NCBI GenBank assembly: GCA_963708245.1
Contig: OY970201.1
Span: forward strand, 4,526,001-4,590,000
DNA length: 64,000 bases
Source: CAVYXK01 sp963708245
Lineage (GTDB): Bacteria; Pseudomonadota; Alphaproteobacteria; Acetobacterales; Acetobacteraceae
Direction: 5' to 3'
Part shown: positions 9,196 to 18,740 of the stretch, piece after piece
How the letters are laid out: each line of letters opens with the position of its first letter
Position numbering within the stretch: position 1 is the first letter of the stretch
Translations under genes and position numbers: made by a program
Notes under the pieces: generated by a model
The model's input: only the letters and a program-made list of their open reading frames with translations
Told to the model about the DNA's origin: nothing
Database searches by the model: none

Positions 9196-10836
9196 ATGGG
9201 CGATGTTGAAACTCTGAAGCGCACGCCAGGACAAGCCGCGCCGCTTCTGATCAAAGACCTGTTCCGTACCGCGTTGAACAACGCGACGGAGTCCGAGATC
9301 CTATATGCGGATCGCGGTCGTTATTCTTACCCCATTTTCGGGGAACGTATTCGTCGTCTTGCAAACGCCCTGACCGGGCTCGGCCTGCGGCACGGCATGA
9401 CCGTGGGCGTGATGGATTGGGACACGCCGCGATACCTGGAATGCTTTTTCGCCGTCCCGATGATGGGCGCTGTCCTGCACACCATCAACATCCGGCTCTC
9501 GGCAGAGCAGATCCTCTACACGATCAATCACGCCGACGACGACATCATCCTGGTCAACACCGAGTTCGCACCGCTCCTCGACAAGATCTGGGAGCGCGTC
9601 GATCCCGGCAAGACGGTGGTCCTGCTTTCCGATTCAGTCACACTGCCCGAAACGCGCCTGCCGGTTGTCGGCGAATACGAGGCGCTGCTGGCCGCGGCGT
9701 CCACGGATTTCGACTTCCCGGATCTCGACGAGGGGACACGGGCGACGACCTTCTACACGACCGGAACGACAGGCTTGCCGAAAGGCGTGTTCTTCAGCCA
9801 CCGCCAGCTCGTCTTGCACACGCTCGCGGTGCGGGCGGCGCTGGCCGGTCCGGGCCAGGGCCGCTTCAACGGCGACGACGTGTACATGCCGGTGACCCCG
9901 ATGTTCCATGTCCACGCCTGGGGCCTGCCATATGTGGCCACGATGCTTGGCGTTAAGCAGATCTATCCCGGGCGCTATATGCCCGACGCGCTCGTCGACC
10001 TCCTCCACCGCGAGCGCGTGACCTTCTCCCACTGTGTGCCGACGATCCTGCAGATGATACTCGCCAGCGCGGCCAAGCGCGGGGTGAAGCTCGCCGGCTG
10101 GAAGGTGATCATCGGCGGCTCAGCGCTGCCGCTCACGTTGTGCCTGCACGCGTTAGCTGAGGGTATCGACGTCTTCACCGGCTATGGAATGTCGGAAACC
10201 TGCCCGGTTCTGACCTTGTCGCAGCTTCAGCCGCACATGCTGGACTGGACGCCGGAACGGCAGGCCGAGATCCGTTGCAAGGCCGGTCGCCCGATCCCGT
10301 TGGTGCAGATCCAGTTGGTCGATCCCGACATGAATGTCGTGCCCGATGACGGCCTGTCACAGGGCGAGATTGTGGTGCGCACGCCTTGGCTGACGAGCGG
10401 GTATCTGAAGGACGCCGCCAACTCGGCCACGCTCTGGGCCGGGGGCTGGCTGCACACCGGCGACATCGCGGTGCGGGACGCGGACGGCTATCTGCGGATC
10501 ACCGACCGGCTGAAGGATCTCATCAAGACCGGCGGCGAATGGGTCTCCTCGGTCGATGTCGAGGATCTGATCCTCCGCCACCCGGCGGTCGCCGAAGCCG
10601 CGGTGATCGGCGTGCTCGATCCGAAATGGAGTGAACGCCCGCTCGCCTTCGTGGTGCTCAAGCCGGACCGCAGCGCCGACGCCGACGAGATCCGCGCGCA
10701 TCTCGCCGAATACGTCGGTCGCGGCCTGATCTCCCGCTACGCGATCCCCGAGCAGGTGCGGTTTACCGACACCCTGCCGAAAACCAGCGTAGGCAAGCTG
10801 AACAAGCGCGTCCTGCGCGAAACTGCCTCCGCGTGA
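9196..10836 (+). CDS. AlkK-like medium/long-chain fatty acid--CoA ligase
   Basis: This 546-residue adenylate-forming enzyme activates a fatty acid to its acyl-CoA with ATP, the entry step of beta-oxidation. Visible motifs are the phosphate loop YTTGTTGLPKG at about residue 187, GYGMSET at about 328, TGDIAVRDADGYLRITDRLK at about 420 with the hinge, and the catalytic Lys in SVGKLNKR near residue 532. Length and overall pattern resemble the alkane-pathway AlkK enzyme. It is the first gene of a five-gene operon and is divergent from a MalT/AlkS-type regulator. The next gene starts 29 bp downstream. Chain-length preference cannot be read from sequence. Confidence 0.9.
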   Translation: MGDVETLKRTPGQAAPLLIKDLFRTALNNATESEILYADRGRYSYPIFGERIRRLANALTGLGLRHGMTVGVMDWDTPRYLECFFAVPMMGAVLHTINIRLSAEQILYTINHADDDIILVNTEFAPLLDKIWERVDPGKTVVLLSDSVTLPETRLPVVGEYEALLAAASTDFDFPDLDEGTRATTFYTTGTTGLPKGVFFSHRQLVLHTLAVRAALAGPGQGRFNGDDVYMPVTPMFHVHAWGLPYVATMLGVKQIYPGRYMPDALVDLLHRERVTFSHCVPTILQMILASAAKRGVKLAGWKVIIGGSALPLTLCLHALAEGIDVFTGYGMSETCPVLTLSQLQPHMLDWTPERQAEIRCKAGRPIPLVQIQLVDPDMNVVPDDGLSQGEIVVRTPWLTSGYLKDAANSATLWAGGWLHTGDIAVRDADGYLRITDRLKDLIKTGGEWVSSVDVEDLILRHPAVAEAAVIGVLDPKWSERPLAFVVLKPDRSADADEIRAHLAEYVGRGLISRYAIPEQVRFTDTLPKTSVGKLNKRVLRETASA

Positions 10837-10865
10837 CCGTTTGCGACCCTGCCAGGAGCACTCCC

Positions 10866-12647
10866 ATGACCAACTATACTGCGCCACTGCGCGATATGCG
10901 TTTCGTCATCACCGAACTGGCCGATCTGGAGAACATCGTCGGCCTGCCCGGCTATGAGGACGCCTCGGCCGACCTCGTCGATGCGGTGCTTAAGGAAGCC
11001 GGCAAATTCGCCGGGGCCGTGCTTTCGCCGATCAACTCCAGCGGCGATCGGCAGGGCGCCGCGCTCACCAGCGCGGGCGTCGTCGCCGCCGACGGCTTCG
11101 GCGGAGCGTATAGGCAGTTCATCGAGAACGGTTGGGCCGCGGTGACCGGCGATCCGGAATATGGCGGCCAGGGCCTGCCGAACCTGATCGGCGCGGCAAC
11201 GTCGGAGATGTGGAACGCTGCCAACATGTCCTTCGCGCTGTGCCCGATGCTGACAACCGGCGCGGTGGAAACGATTCGGGCGCACGCCTCCGAAGAGCTG
11301 AAGGCGAAATATCTACCGAACATGATTGCCGGCACCTGGACCGGCACGATGAATCTTACCGAGCCGCAGGCCGGTTCCGATCTCGCTGCCGTGCGAACGC
11401 GCGCGGTTCCTACGGGCGATCATTATCTGATCACCGGCCAGAAAATCTTTATCACCTGGGGCGATCACGACATGACGGAGAACGTCATTCATCTCGTGCT
11501 CGCCCGACTGCCGGACGCACCCGAAGGCACGCGCGGCATCTCGCTTTTCCTGGTGCCGAAATATCTCGTCAACGACGACGGCAGCCTCGGCACGCGCAAC
11601 GATGTCTCCTGTGCCTCGATCGAGCACAAGCTCGGCATCCACGCGAGCCCCACCTGCGTGATGGTCTTCGGCGAGCAGGACGGCGCCGTCGGCTATCTTG
11701 TGGGCGAGCCGAATCGCGGCCTCAACCACATGTTCACCATGATGAACGAGGCGCGCCAGAAGGTGGGCCTCCAGGGCGTTGCCATCGCGGAGCGCGCCTA
11801 TCAGCAGGCGCGCGACTACGCCCGCGAGCGGGTGCAGGGCCGCGTGGTGGGGCAGAGCGGCAGGGAACGGCTGCCGATCATCCATCATCCCGATGTCCGC
11901 CGCGCGTTGTTGACGATGAAAAGCCAGGTCGAGGCGATGCGTGCATTCAGCTACGTCGTCTCGGCCGACGTCGATTTCGCGCATCGGCATCCGGACGCGG
12001 AGGAACGCGCTAGGCGGCAGGCACGTGTCGAGCTGCTGACCCCGGTGCTCAAGGGCTGGTGCACCGAGCTCGGCGTGGAGATCGCCTCGCTGGCGATCCA
12101 GGTGCATGGCGGGATGGGTTTCATCGAGGAGACGGGCGCAGCGCAGCATTTGCGCGACTCGCGCATCGCGCCGATCTACGAGGGCACGACCGGTATCCAG
12201 GCGGCCGACTTGGTCGGGCGCAAGCTGCCAATGCAGCAGGGCGCGGCGATGGCGGCGCTGATCGGCGACATGCGGCAGGTGTTGGCATCCCTGGCGGCGC
12301 AGCCGGGCGACGAGTTCGCATCGATCAGCGAGCGCTTCAGTGAGGCGGTGGATGCGCTGGAGGCGGCAGCGTCGTGGGTTCTACATATTTTGGCGTCCGA
12401 TCAAAGGGCGGCCTTCGCCGCCTCGGTAAACTTCATGATGCTCGCAGGCTATGTCTGCGGCGGCTGGCAGCTCGCCCGCGCCGCGCTGGCGGCGGCGAAG
12501 GTGGCCGATCAGGACGAGTTCCTGCGCGCCAAGATCACAACCGCCGCGTTCTACGCCGAGCAGGTTCTGCCCAAGGCCTCGGCGCTTGCCACTACCGTGC
12601 GGCTCGGCGGCTCGTTCGCCGATCGCCTTCCGATAGAGCAATTCTGA
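10866..12647 (+). CDS. acyl-CoA dehydrogenase with C-terminal extension (large, about 593 aa)
   Basis: This FAD enzyme introduces the trans-2 double bond in acyl-CoA and donates electrons to ETF. The start is ATG at 10866, behind AGGAGC. Characteristic segments are NLTEPQAGSDLAAVRTRA and GQKIFITWGDHD in the middle domain and RQKVGLQGVAIAERAYQQ later. APIYEGTTGIQ carries the predicted catalytic Glu439. The roughly 140 residues after the core form the extra C-terminal domain seen in the 590-600-residue subclass of bacterial acyl-CoA dehydrogenases. It is followed after 2 bp by the ETF-quinone oxidoreductase gene, so the dehydrogenase and its electron outlet are co-transcribed. Confidence 0.92.
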   Translation: MTNYTAPLRDMRFVITELADLENIVGLPGYEDASADLVDAVLKEAGKFAGAVLSPINSSGDRQGAALTSAGVVAADGFGGAYRQFIENGWAAVTGDPEYGGQGLPNLIGAATSEMWNAANMSFALCPMLTTGAVETIRAHASEELKAKYLPNMIAGTWTGTMNLTEPQAGSDLAAVRTRAVPTGDHYLITGQKIFITWGDHDMTENVIHLVLARLPDAPEGTRGISLFLVPKYLVNDDGSLGTRNDVSCASIEHKLGIHASPTCVMVFGEQDGAVGYLVGEPNRGLNHMFTMMNEARQKVGLQGVAIAERAYQQARDYARERVQGRVVGQSGRERLPIIHHPDVRRALLTMKSQVEAMRAFSYVVSADVDFAHRHPDAEERARRQARVELLTPVLKGWCTELGVEIASLAIQVHGGMGFIEETGAAQHLRDSRIAPIYEGTTGIQAADLVGRKLPMQQGAAMAALIGDMRQVLASLAAQPGDEFASISERFSEAVDALEAAASWVLHILASDQRAAFAASVNFMMLAGYVCGGWQLARAALAAAKVADQDEFLRAKITTAAFYAEQVLPKASALATTVRLGGSFADRLPIEQF

Positions 12648-12649
12648 CC

Positions 12650-14293
12650 ATGCAACGGGAGACCATGCATTTCGACGTGCTGATCGTCGGCGGCGGCCCT
12701 GCCGGGCTCGCTGCAGCGATCCGCGTCAAGCAGCGCGCCGCCGAGACCAAGCGCGAGATCAGCGTCTGCCTGATCGACAAGGGCGCGGAGATCGGCGCTC
12801 ACATCGTCTCGGGCGCGGTGATGGACCCGCGGTCGCTGACCGAGCTGTTGCCGGACTGGAAGGAGCGCGGCGCGCCGGTGCACACCCCGGTCGCGGAAGA
12901 CCGATTCCTGTTCCTCTCCGAGACCGGCGGCTGGACGGTGCCCAATGCGCTGCTGCCAGCCTGTTTCCGCAATCACGGGAACTACGTCGTCAGCCTTGCC
13001 GCCGTGACGCGATGGCTCGGCGAGCAGGCCGAGGTGCTGGGGGTCGAAATTTATCCCGGTTTCGTCGGCGCGGAACTCCTGTTCGGCGAGGGGGGCGAGG
13101 TGGCCGGCGTCATCACCGGCGACATGGGCGTCGGGTGCGACGGCGCGCCGGGTGCCAACTTCCAGCCCGGGATGGAACTGCGTGCGCACTACACGCTCTT
13201 CGCCGAGGGCTGCCGCGGCCATCTCGGCCGCCGCCTAGAAAATCACTTCAAGCTGCGTGAGGGGCGCGATCCGCAGGTCTACGGCCTCGGCATCAAGGAG
13301 CTCTGGGAGATCGACCCGGCCAAGCATCGACCCGGACTGGTGATGCACACCGCCGGCTGGCCGCTCGACGCCTCGACCTATGGCGGCTCGTTTCTCTACC
13401 ATCTGGACGACAATCAGGTCTCCATCGGCTTCGTCGTCGGTCTGGGCTACGAGAATCCTTATCTCTCCCCGTACGACGAGTTCCAGCGGTACAAGACGCA
13501 TCCCGCCATCCGCGCCTTCCTGGAAGGCGGCCGTCGCATCGGCTACGGCGCGCGCGCGATCGCGGCAGGCGGCGCGCAGTCGTTGCCCGAACTGGTGTTT
13601 CCCGGCGGGGCACTGATCGGCGACGATGCCGGTTTCCTCAACGCCTCCCGAATCAAGGGTTCGCACGCGGCGATCAAGTCCGGAATGTTGGCGGCCGAGG
13701 CGGTTTGCGACGCGCTCGCTGCCGGCCGGCAAGGCGATGTGCTCGCAGCATATCCGACAGCCTACCGCGAGAGCTGGCTCGCGCAGGAACTGCATCGGGC
13801 GCGCAATTTCAAGCCGCTACTCTCGCGGTTGGGCCTGTGGACCGGCTCGCTGCTGTTCGGCATCGATCAGACGATACTGCGGGGCCGCGCGCCGTGGACG
13901 CTCCACCACACGCCGGACCAGCAGAAGCTCAGGCCGGCGCGCGAGTGCAAGCCGATCGGCTATCCCAAATACGACGGCAAGCTGAGTTTCGATCGGTCCA
14001 GCTCGGTCTTCCTCTCGAATACCAATCACGAAGAGGATCAGCCCTGCCATCTGCGACTGACCGATCCTTCGGCGGCGCTCGCGATCAATCTCGCGATATA
14101 CGATGCGCCGGAGCAACGCTACTGTCCGGCAGGCGTCTACGAGATCGTGCGTGGCGAGGATGCCCCACCGCGTCTGCAGATCAACGCGCAGAACTGCGTC
14201 CACTGCAAGACCTGCGACATCAAGGATCCAACGCAGAATATCGTCTGGACGCCGCCGCAAGGCGGTGAGGGTCCGGTCTACGGCAACATGTAA
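12650..14293 (+). CDS. electron transfer flavoprotein-ubiquinone oxidoreductase
   Basis: ETF-QO takes electrons from reduced ETF and reduces membrane ubiquinone. The 547-residue protein begins with an FAD dinucleotide fold (VGGGPAGLAAA at about residue 11) and has GAHIVSGAVMDPRSL, typical of the family. It ends with the single 4Fe-4S cluster motif NCVHCKTCDIKDPTQNI at about residues 515-530. The start at 12650 is two bases after the dehydrogenase stop. An in-frame open stretch upstream lies inside the dehydrogenase gene and is not expected to be translated. No etfAB genes are nearby, so ETF must be encoded elsewhere. Confidence 0.93.
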   Translation: MQRETMHFDVLIVGGGPAGLAAAIRVKQRAAETKREISVCLIDKGAEIGAHIVSGAVMDPRSLTELLPDWKERGAPVHTPVAEDRFLFLSETGGWTVPNALLPACFRNHGNYVVSLAAVTRWLGEQAEVLGVEIYPGFVGAELLFGEGGEVAGVITGDMGVGCDGAPGANFQPGMELRAHYTLFAEGCRGHLGRRLENHFKLREGRDPQVYGLGIKELWEIDPAKHRPGLVMHTAGWPLDASTYGGSFLYHLDDNQVSIGFVVGLGYENPYLSPYDEFQRYKTHPAIRAFLEGGRRIGYGARAIAAGGAQSLPELVFPGGALIGDDAGFLNASRIKGSHAAIKSGMLAAEAVCDALAAGRQGDVLAAYPTAYRESWLAQELHRARNFKPLLSRLGLWTGSLLFGIDQTILRGRAPWTLHHTPDQQKLRPARECKPIGYPKYDGKLSFDRSSSVFLSNTNHEEDQPCHLRLTDPSAALAINLAIYDAPEQRYCPAGVYEIVRGEDAPPRLQINAQNCVHCKTCDIKDPTQNIVWTPPQGGEGPVYGNM

Positions 14294-14343
14294 TCACAGT
14301 CGTTCCGTAACAAAACATCAACCGCTCAAGCCAGGAGCCGCTC

Positions 14344-15480
14344 ATGGTACCCGTTGTCATCGCGGGCTATGCCCGCTCGCCCTTCACCCCGGCGCGCAAG
14401 GGTGACCTTGCCGGCATCCGACCCGACGACCTGGCAGCCGCCGTCGTGCGTGGGCTGATCGAGCGCGTCGGCATCGATCCGCCCGATATCGAGGATCTCA
14501 TCCTCGGCTGCGCCTTCCCGGAAGGCGAGCAGGGCTTCAATCTTGCGCGTATCCTGGTGCTGCTCGGTGACCTGCCGATCCAGATCGCGGGGACGACGAT
14601 TAACCGCTATTGCGGCTCGTCGATGCAGTCCGTGCATTTTGCGGCGGGACAGATTCAGCTCGGCGCCGGCGAGGTGTTCATCTGCGCGGGTGTTGAGAGC
14701 ATGACGCGGGTGCCGATGATGGGCTTCAACCCGCTGCCCAATGCCGCACTCGCCGCGCGCAAGCCGGAGACGTATATGAGCATGGGCGACACGGCGGAGA
14801 ACGTCGCGAAGCGCTGGGGTATTTCGCGTCGCACCCAAGAGGAGTTCGCCGTCCGCAGCCATGCGCTCGCCGCCAAGGCGCAGGCGGAAGGCAGGCTCGC
14901 CAAAGAGATCGTGCCGATCGTCAATGGCAACGCCAAGGTGGCGCAGGACGGCTGCATCCGTTCGGATACGTCGCTCGAGACGCTAGCCGGGCTCAAGCTC
15001 GCATTCAATGCGGAGGGCTCCGTCACCGCCGGCACATCGTCGCCGCTGACCGACGGGGCCTCCGCCGTGCTGGTATGCTCCGAGCGTTACGCGGACGAAA
15101 AGGGGCTGACGAAGCTCGCCCGTATCAGGTCGGTGGCCGTGGCCGGGTGCGCGCCGGAGATCATGGGCATCGGCCCGGTCGCCGCCACGCGCAAGGCGCT
15201 GGCGCGCGCGGGGCTGGAGATCGGCGATGTCGACGTGATCGAGCTGAACGAGGCTTTTGCTGCCCAGGCACTCGCCTGCATGCAGGATCTCGACATCAAC
15301 ATCGACCGCGTGAATCTCGATGGTGGCGCGATCGCACTCGGTCACCCGCTGGGCGCCACCGGCGCGCGCATCACCGGCAAGGCCGCGGCGCTGCTTTCCC
15401 GCAATGGCGGCCAGTACGCGCTGGCCACGCAATGCATCGGCGGCGGCCAGGGCATCGCCACCGTTCTGGAGCGCGTGTGA
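14344..15480 (+). CDS. fadA: acetyl-CoA acyltransferase (3-ketoacyl-CoA thiolase)
   Basis: Thiolase cleaves 3-ketoacyl-CoA with CoA to give acetyl-CoA and a shortened acyl-CoA. All three active-site blocks are present in this 378-residue protein: Cys90 in NRYCGSS, His334 in ALGHPLGATGAR and Cys364 in TQCIGGGQG. Length is normal. It lies 50 bp after the ETF-QO gene, the longest gap in the operon, with a Shine-Dalgarno (CAGGAG) before the ATG. It overlaps the next gene by one base (TGATG), implying translational coupling. A degradative rather than biosynthetic role is inferred from the operon. Confidence 0.92.
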   Translation: MVPVVIAGYARSPFTPARKGDLAGIRPDDLAAAVVRGLIERVGIDPPDIEDLILGCAFPEGEQGFNLARILVLLGDLPIQIAGTTINRYCGSSMQSVHFAAGQIQLGAGEVFICAGVESMTRVPMMGFNPLPNAALAARKPETYMSMGDTAENVAKRWGISRRTQEEFAVRSHALAAKAQAEGRLAKEIVPIVNGNAKVAQDGCIRSDTSLETLAGLKLAFNAEGSVTAGTSSPLTDGASAVLVCSERYADEKGLTKLARIRSVAVAGCAPEIMGIGPVAATRKALARAGLEIGDVDVIELNEAFAAQALACMQDLDINIDRVNLDGGAIALGHPLGATGARITGKAAALLSRNGGQYALATQCIGGGQGIATVLERV

Positions 15481-17804
15481 TGGCGGCGGTCGGAAAAGTC
15501 GCCGTCATCGGCGCCGGCGTGATGGGCGCCGGAATCGCCGCCCAGATCGCCAACGCCGGCACGAAGGTGCTGCTGCTCGATGTCGTCAAACCGGGCGAGG
15601 CCGAGCGCAACGCGGTCGCCGCCAGCGCGGTGGCGCGGGCGCTGAAGGCCGAACCTTCAGCTTTCATGTCGCCGCGGGCAGCGAAGCTGGTGGAGGTGGG
15701 GAATACCGAGGATGACCTCGCGCGCGTGGCCGAGTGCGACTGGATCGTGGAAGCGATCGTCGAGCGGCTCGATCTGAAACAGGCGCTCTATGCCCGGCTG
15801 GATGCGGCGCGTCGCCGCGGCACGGCGGTGACCTCGAACACCTCCACCATCCCGCTTGCCGACCTGCTCGCCGGCCGAAGCGAAGCGTTTGCGCAAGATT
15901 TCTTCATCACCCATTTCTTCAACCCGCCCCGTTTCATGCAGTTGCTCGAAGTCGTCTCGGCGCCGGGCACCGACGCGGCTCTGGTTGCGAAGATTAGCAA
16001 TTTCGCCGATCGCGCGCTTGGCAAGAGCGTCGTCGTCTGCAAGGACAAGCCGGGCTTCATCGCGAACCGCCTCGGCGTCTACTGGCTGCAGCTCGGCTTG
16101 ATCGAGGCGATCGATCAGGGCCTCACCGTCGAGGCGGCCGACGCGGTGATGGGCAAGCCGTTCGGCATTCCCCGCACCGGCGTGTTCGGGCTGCTCGACC
16201 TGGTCGGCATCGACCTGATGCCGCACACGAATGCGAGCCTCACGGCCAATCTGCCCGCGACGGATCCGATCCACGCCGTTCAGCGCGATCTGCCGCTGCT
16301 CCGCGACATGATCGCCAGCGGCCACACCGGTCGCAAGGGCAAGGGCGGTTTCTATCGCGTCAATCGGGTCGGCGGCGTGCGGACGAAGGAGGCGATCGAC
16401 CTGCAGAGCGGCGAATACCGTCCGGAGGGGCCGGCGAAGTTGGTCGAACTCGCCGATGGCGGGCGCGACCTGCGTGCTCTGCTTGGCGGAGACACGCCGG
16501 CCTGCCGGTACGCATGGGGGGTGATCGGCCGCACGCTCGCCTACGCCGCCTCCCTAGTACCGGAAGTCACCGATAGCATTGATGCCGTCGATTCGGCGAT
16601 GCGGCTGGGCTATAATTGGAGCTACGGGCCGTTCGAGCTCGCCGACCGCATCGGCGTGGATTGGCTGATCGAGCGGCTGCAAGCGGACGGGATTACCATT
16701 CCGCCCCTGCTGCGCCGCGCCGCCGGCCGCAGCTTTTATCGCGAGGCGGACGGCCGGCGCGAGGCGCTGGACGCGGACGGCACCTTCCGTCCGATTGCAC
16801 GCCCCGAGGGCGTGCTTCTGCTCGCTGATATCAAGCGCGACCATGCGCCGTTACTGCGCAATCCGAGCGCGTCCCTTTGGGACGTGGGGGATGGCGTGCT
16901 GTGCCTGGAATTCACCTCCAAGGCCAACACCTTCGACCTCGACATCATCGCCATGATCGAGCAGGCGGTGAAACTGGTGCCGCAGCGGCACAAGGCAATG
17001 GTGATCTACAACGAGGGCGCGCAGTTCTCGCTCGGCGCTAATCTGTCCCATGCTGCCGCCCGGGCGCAGGCAGGGGATTGGGAGGCGATCGCCGCATTCG
17101 CCACCCGCGGCCAGCGGGCGTTCCAGGTTCTGCGGAGCGCTCCTTTCCCAGTCGTCGGCGCGCCGGCGGGCATGGCGCTGGGCGGCGGCTGTGAGATCCT
17201 GCTGCATTGCGACGCCATCCAGGCGTACTCCGAAACCTATATGGGCCTCGTCGAGTGCGGTGTCGGACTGATCCCGGGCTGGGGCGGCTGCCTCGCCATG
17301 CTCGCCCGGTGGAAGCAGCACGGAAAGCTTCCCGGCGGTCCGATGCCGGCGGTGCAGCAGGTGTTCGAGCTGATCAGCATGGCGACCGTTTCGAAGTCGG
17401 CGGCAGACGCACGCGAGAAGCTGTTCCTACGCCCGGGCGACGGCATCACCATGAACCGCGACCGGCTGCTTGCCGACGCCAAGGCGAAGGCCCTGGCAAT
17501 GGTCGACGGCTACGCGCCGCCCGCCCCGCTCGAAATCGCCCTGCCCGGCGCCTCGGGCACCGTGGTGCTGCGCGGCGCTGTCGAAGCGATGCGCGCACGC
17601 AAGATCGCCTCCGAACACGATCTGCTGGTCGCTGCGGCGCTCGCGGACACGCTCTGCGGCGGAATGGCCGACCCTGCGCGGCCGATCGGCGAGGACACCG
17701 TGTTGGAGCGGGAGCGGGTCAATTTCGACCGGCTGTTGCGCACGGAAAAGACGCAGGCCCGCATCGCGCACACACTCGCCACCGGGAAGCCGTTGCGGAA
17801 CTGA
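15480..17804 (+). CDS. bifunctional 3-hydroxyacyl-CoA dehydrogenase / enoyl-CoA hydratase (FadN-type order)
   Basis: This 774-residue protein would catalyse hydration of 2-enoyl-CoA and NAD-dependent oxidation of 3-hydroxyacyl-CoA. The domain order is dehydrogenase first (Rossmann motif VIGAGVMGAGIA at residue 9, THFFNPPRFMQLLEVV, then the helical C-terminal pair). A crotonase domain follows from about residue 460, with oxyanion loops GAQFSLGANL and GMALGGGCEIL and a second Glu in VECGVGLIPGWGG. That order matches the FadN type rather than the FadB type, where the hydratase comes first. Both catalytic Glu positions are kept. It is the last gene of the operon and overlaps the thiolase stop by one base. 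Confidence 0.92.
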   Translation: MAAVGKVAVIGAGVMGAGIAAQIANAGTKVLLLDVVKPGEAERNAVAASAVARALKAEPSAFMSPRAAKLVEVGNTEDDLARVAECDWIVEAIVERLDLKQALYARLDAARRRGTAVTSNTSTIPLADLLAGRSEAFAQDFFITHFFNPPRFMQLLEVVSAPGTDAALVAKISNFADRALGKSVVVCKDKPGFIANRLGVYWLQLGLIEAIDQGLTVEAADAVMGKPFGIPRTGVFGLLDLVGIDLMPHTNASLTANLPATDPIHAVQRDLPLLRDMIASGHTGRKGKGGFYRVNRVGGVRTKEAIDLQSGEYRPEGPAKLVELADGGRDLRALLGGDTPACRYAWGVIGRTLAYAASLVPEVTDSIDAVDSAMRLGYNWSYGPFELADRIGVDWLIERLQADGITIPPLLRRAAGRSFYREADGRREALDADGTFRPIARPEGVLLLADIKRDHAPLLRNPSASLWDVGDGVLCLEFTSKANTFDLDIIAMIEQAVKLVPQRHKAMVIYNEGAQFSLGANLSHAAARAQAGDWEAIAAFATRGQRAFQVLRSAPFPVVGAPAGMALGGGCEILLHCDAIQAYSETYMGLVECGVGLIPGWGGCLAMLARWKQHGKLPGGPMPAVQQVFELISMATVSKSAADAREKLFLRPGDGITMNRDRLLADAKAKALAMVDGYAPPAPLEIALPGASGTVVLRGAVEAMRARKIASEHDLLVAAALADTLCGGMADPARPIGEDTVLERERVNFDRLLRTEKTQARIAHTLATGKPLRN

Positions 17805-17925
17805 GCGGAGGCGACGACCTGCCTAGGCCGGTCGCGCGGTGTTGCGCTAGGGTGAGCACCTGGAACTCATGCGCCAGCAATGGTGACCCGCTCCGCCCGG
17901 CGTTGGGCCAGCAGTTCGGCCGCCG

Positions 17926-18568
17926 ATGCACGTCAGGATTCTGGTCAAGATCACCGCCGATGATGGCACCGCAGGTGGCGTCGAGGAGGTGGCGGCATTC
18001 GAGAAGAAGACCGAGCAGGCAGAGTATCTCGGCCTCGGATCGCCAGACGATGCCGATCTCACAGCGAATATACTGGCCGGTAGGAATCACCGAGGACTTA
18101 CCTGGGCGCATCGACGAGAGTCACTGACACGACATTTCGATCTCGATCTGCCAACCGATGGTCGCCATGGATCCCCGCATCCGCGCTCATCGGTCCGCAA
18201 TGAAGATGGCTGGCGAGGAAGGAACAAAATGAGCTGCTTGCAAACCGATGGTGTCCGAGGCTTGCAGCACCATCTCCGTGATCTGATCGCCTATCTTGAG
18301 GCGAACCGATCCGCGCTGTTCAATTATGGCGCTCGCCACCGGCGCCGTGAGCCGATATCGACCGGCTTTGTTGAGAGCGCAATAAAAGAAATAATCGCCC
18401 CGGAGAATGTGTAAGAAACAGCAAATGCGCTGGAACAGGTGGACAGTGCAACCGTTCCTCGACGTGCGCGTGGCCGTTCTCGACGGCACTCTGGAGGCTT
18501 CCTTCCGGAGAATTTATCCCGGGTTCCGCCCAGCCAATGATCACAGTGCAATTTCCGCGGCTGCATGA
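17926..18568 (+). pseudogene. ISKra4-family transposase remnant (internally deleted)
   Basis: The ATG at 17926 gives HVRILVKITADDGTAGGVEE and AFEKKTEQAE, the N-terminus of ISKra4-family transposases. The middle is missing. From about 18240 the C-terminal part appears (ANRSALFNYGARHRRREPIS, then ESAIKEIIAPE) and, one frame over, MCKKQQMRWNRWTVQPFLDV ending near PGFRPAN at 18568. The family protein is about 450-500 residues and here barely 200 codons remain. It separates the fatty-acid operon from the debranching-enzyme gene. Confidence 0.7.
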
Positions 18569-18740
18569 AATCCCCACACCTTTGCATAGTCTCCCTTTCT
18601 GCTGCCGGCTGCCGCCGGGTTGGCCGGCACGCCATTGCTGTGGCTGGCAAGGCCGGAGACAAGAGAGCGGCCTGCCGCGCCACCGCAGCGTTCCGCGGCA
18701 CTCGCGACGAGCCTGACAACCAGGTTAGGGGGGTGACGTT

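Noticed and set aside
12374..12649. An N-terminal extension of the ETF-QO reading frame
   Set aside because: It lies inside the acyl-CoA dehydrogenase gene in another frame; ATG 12650 gives the normal family start.
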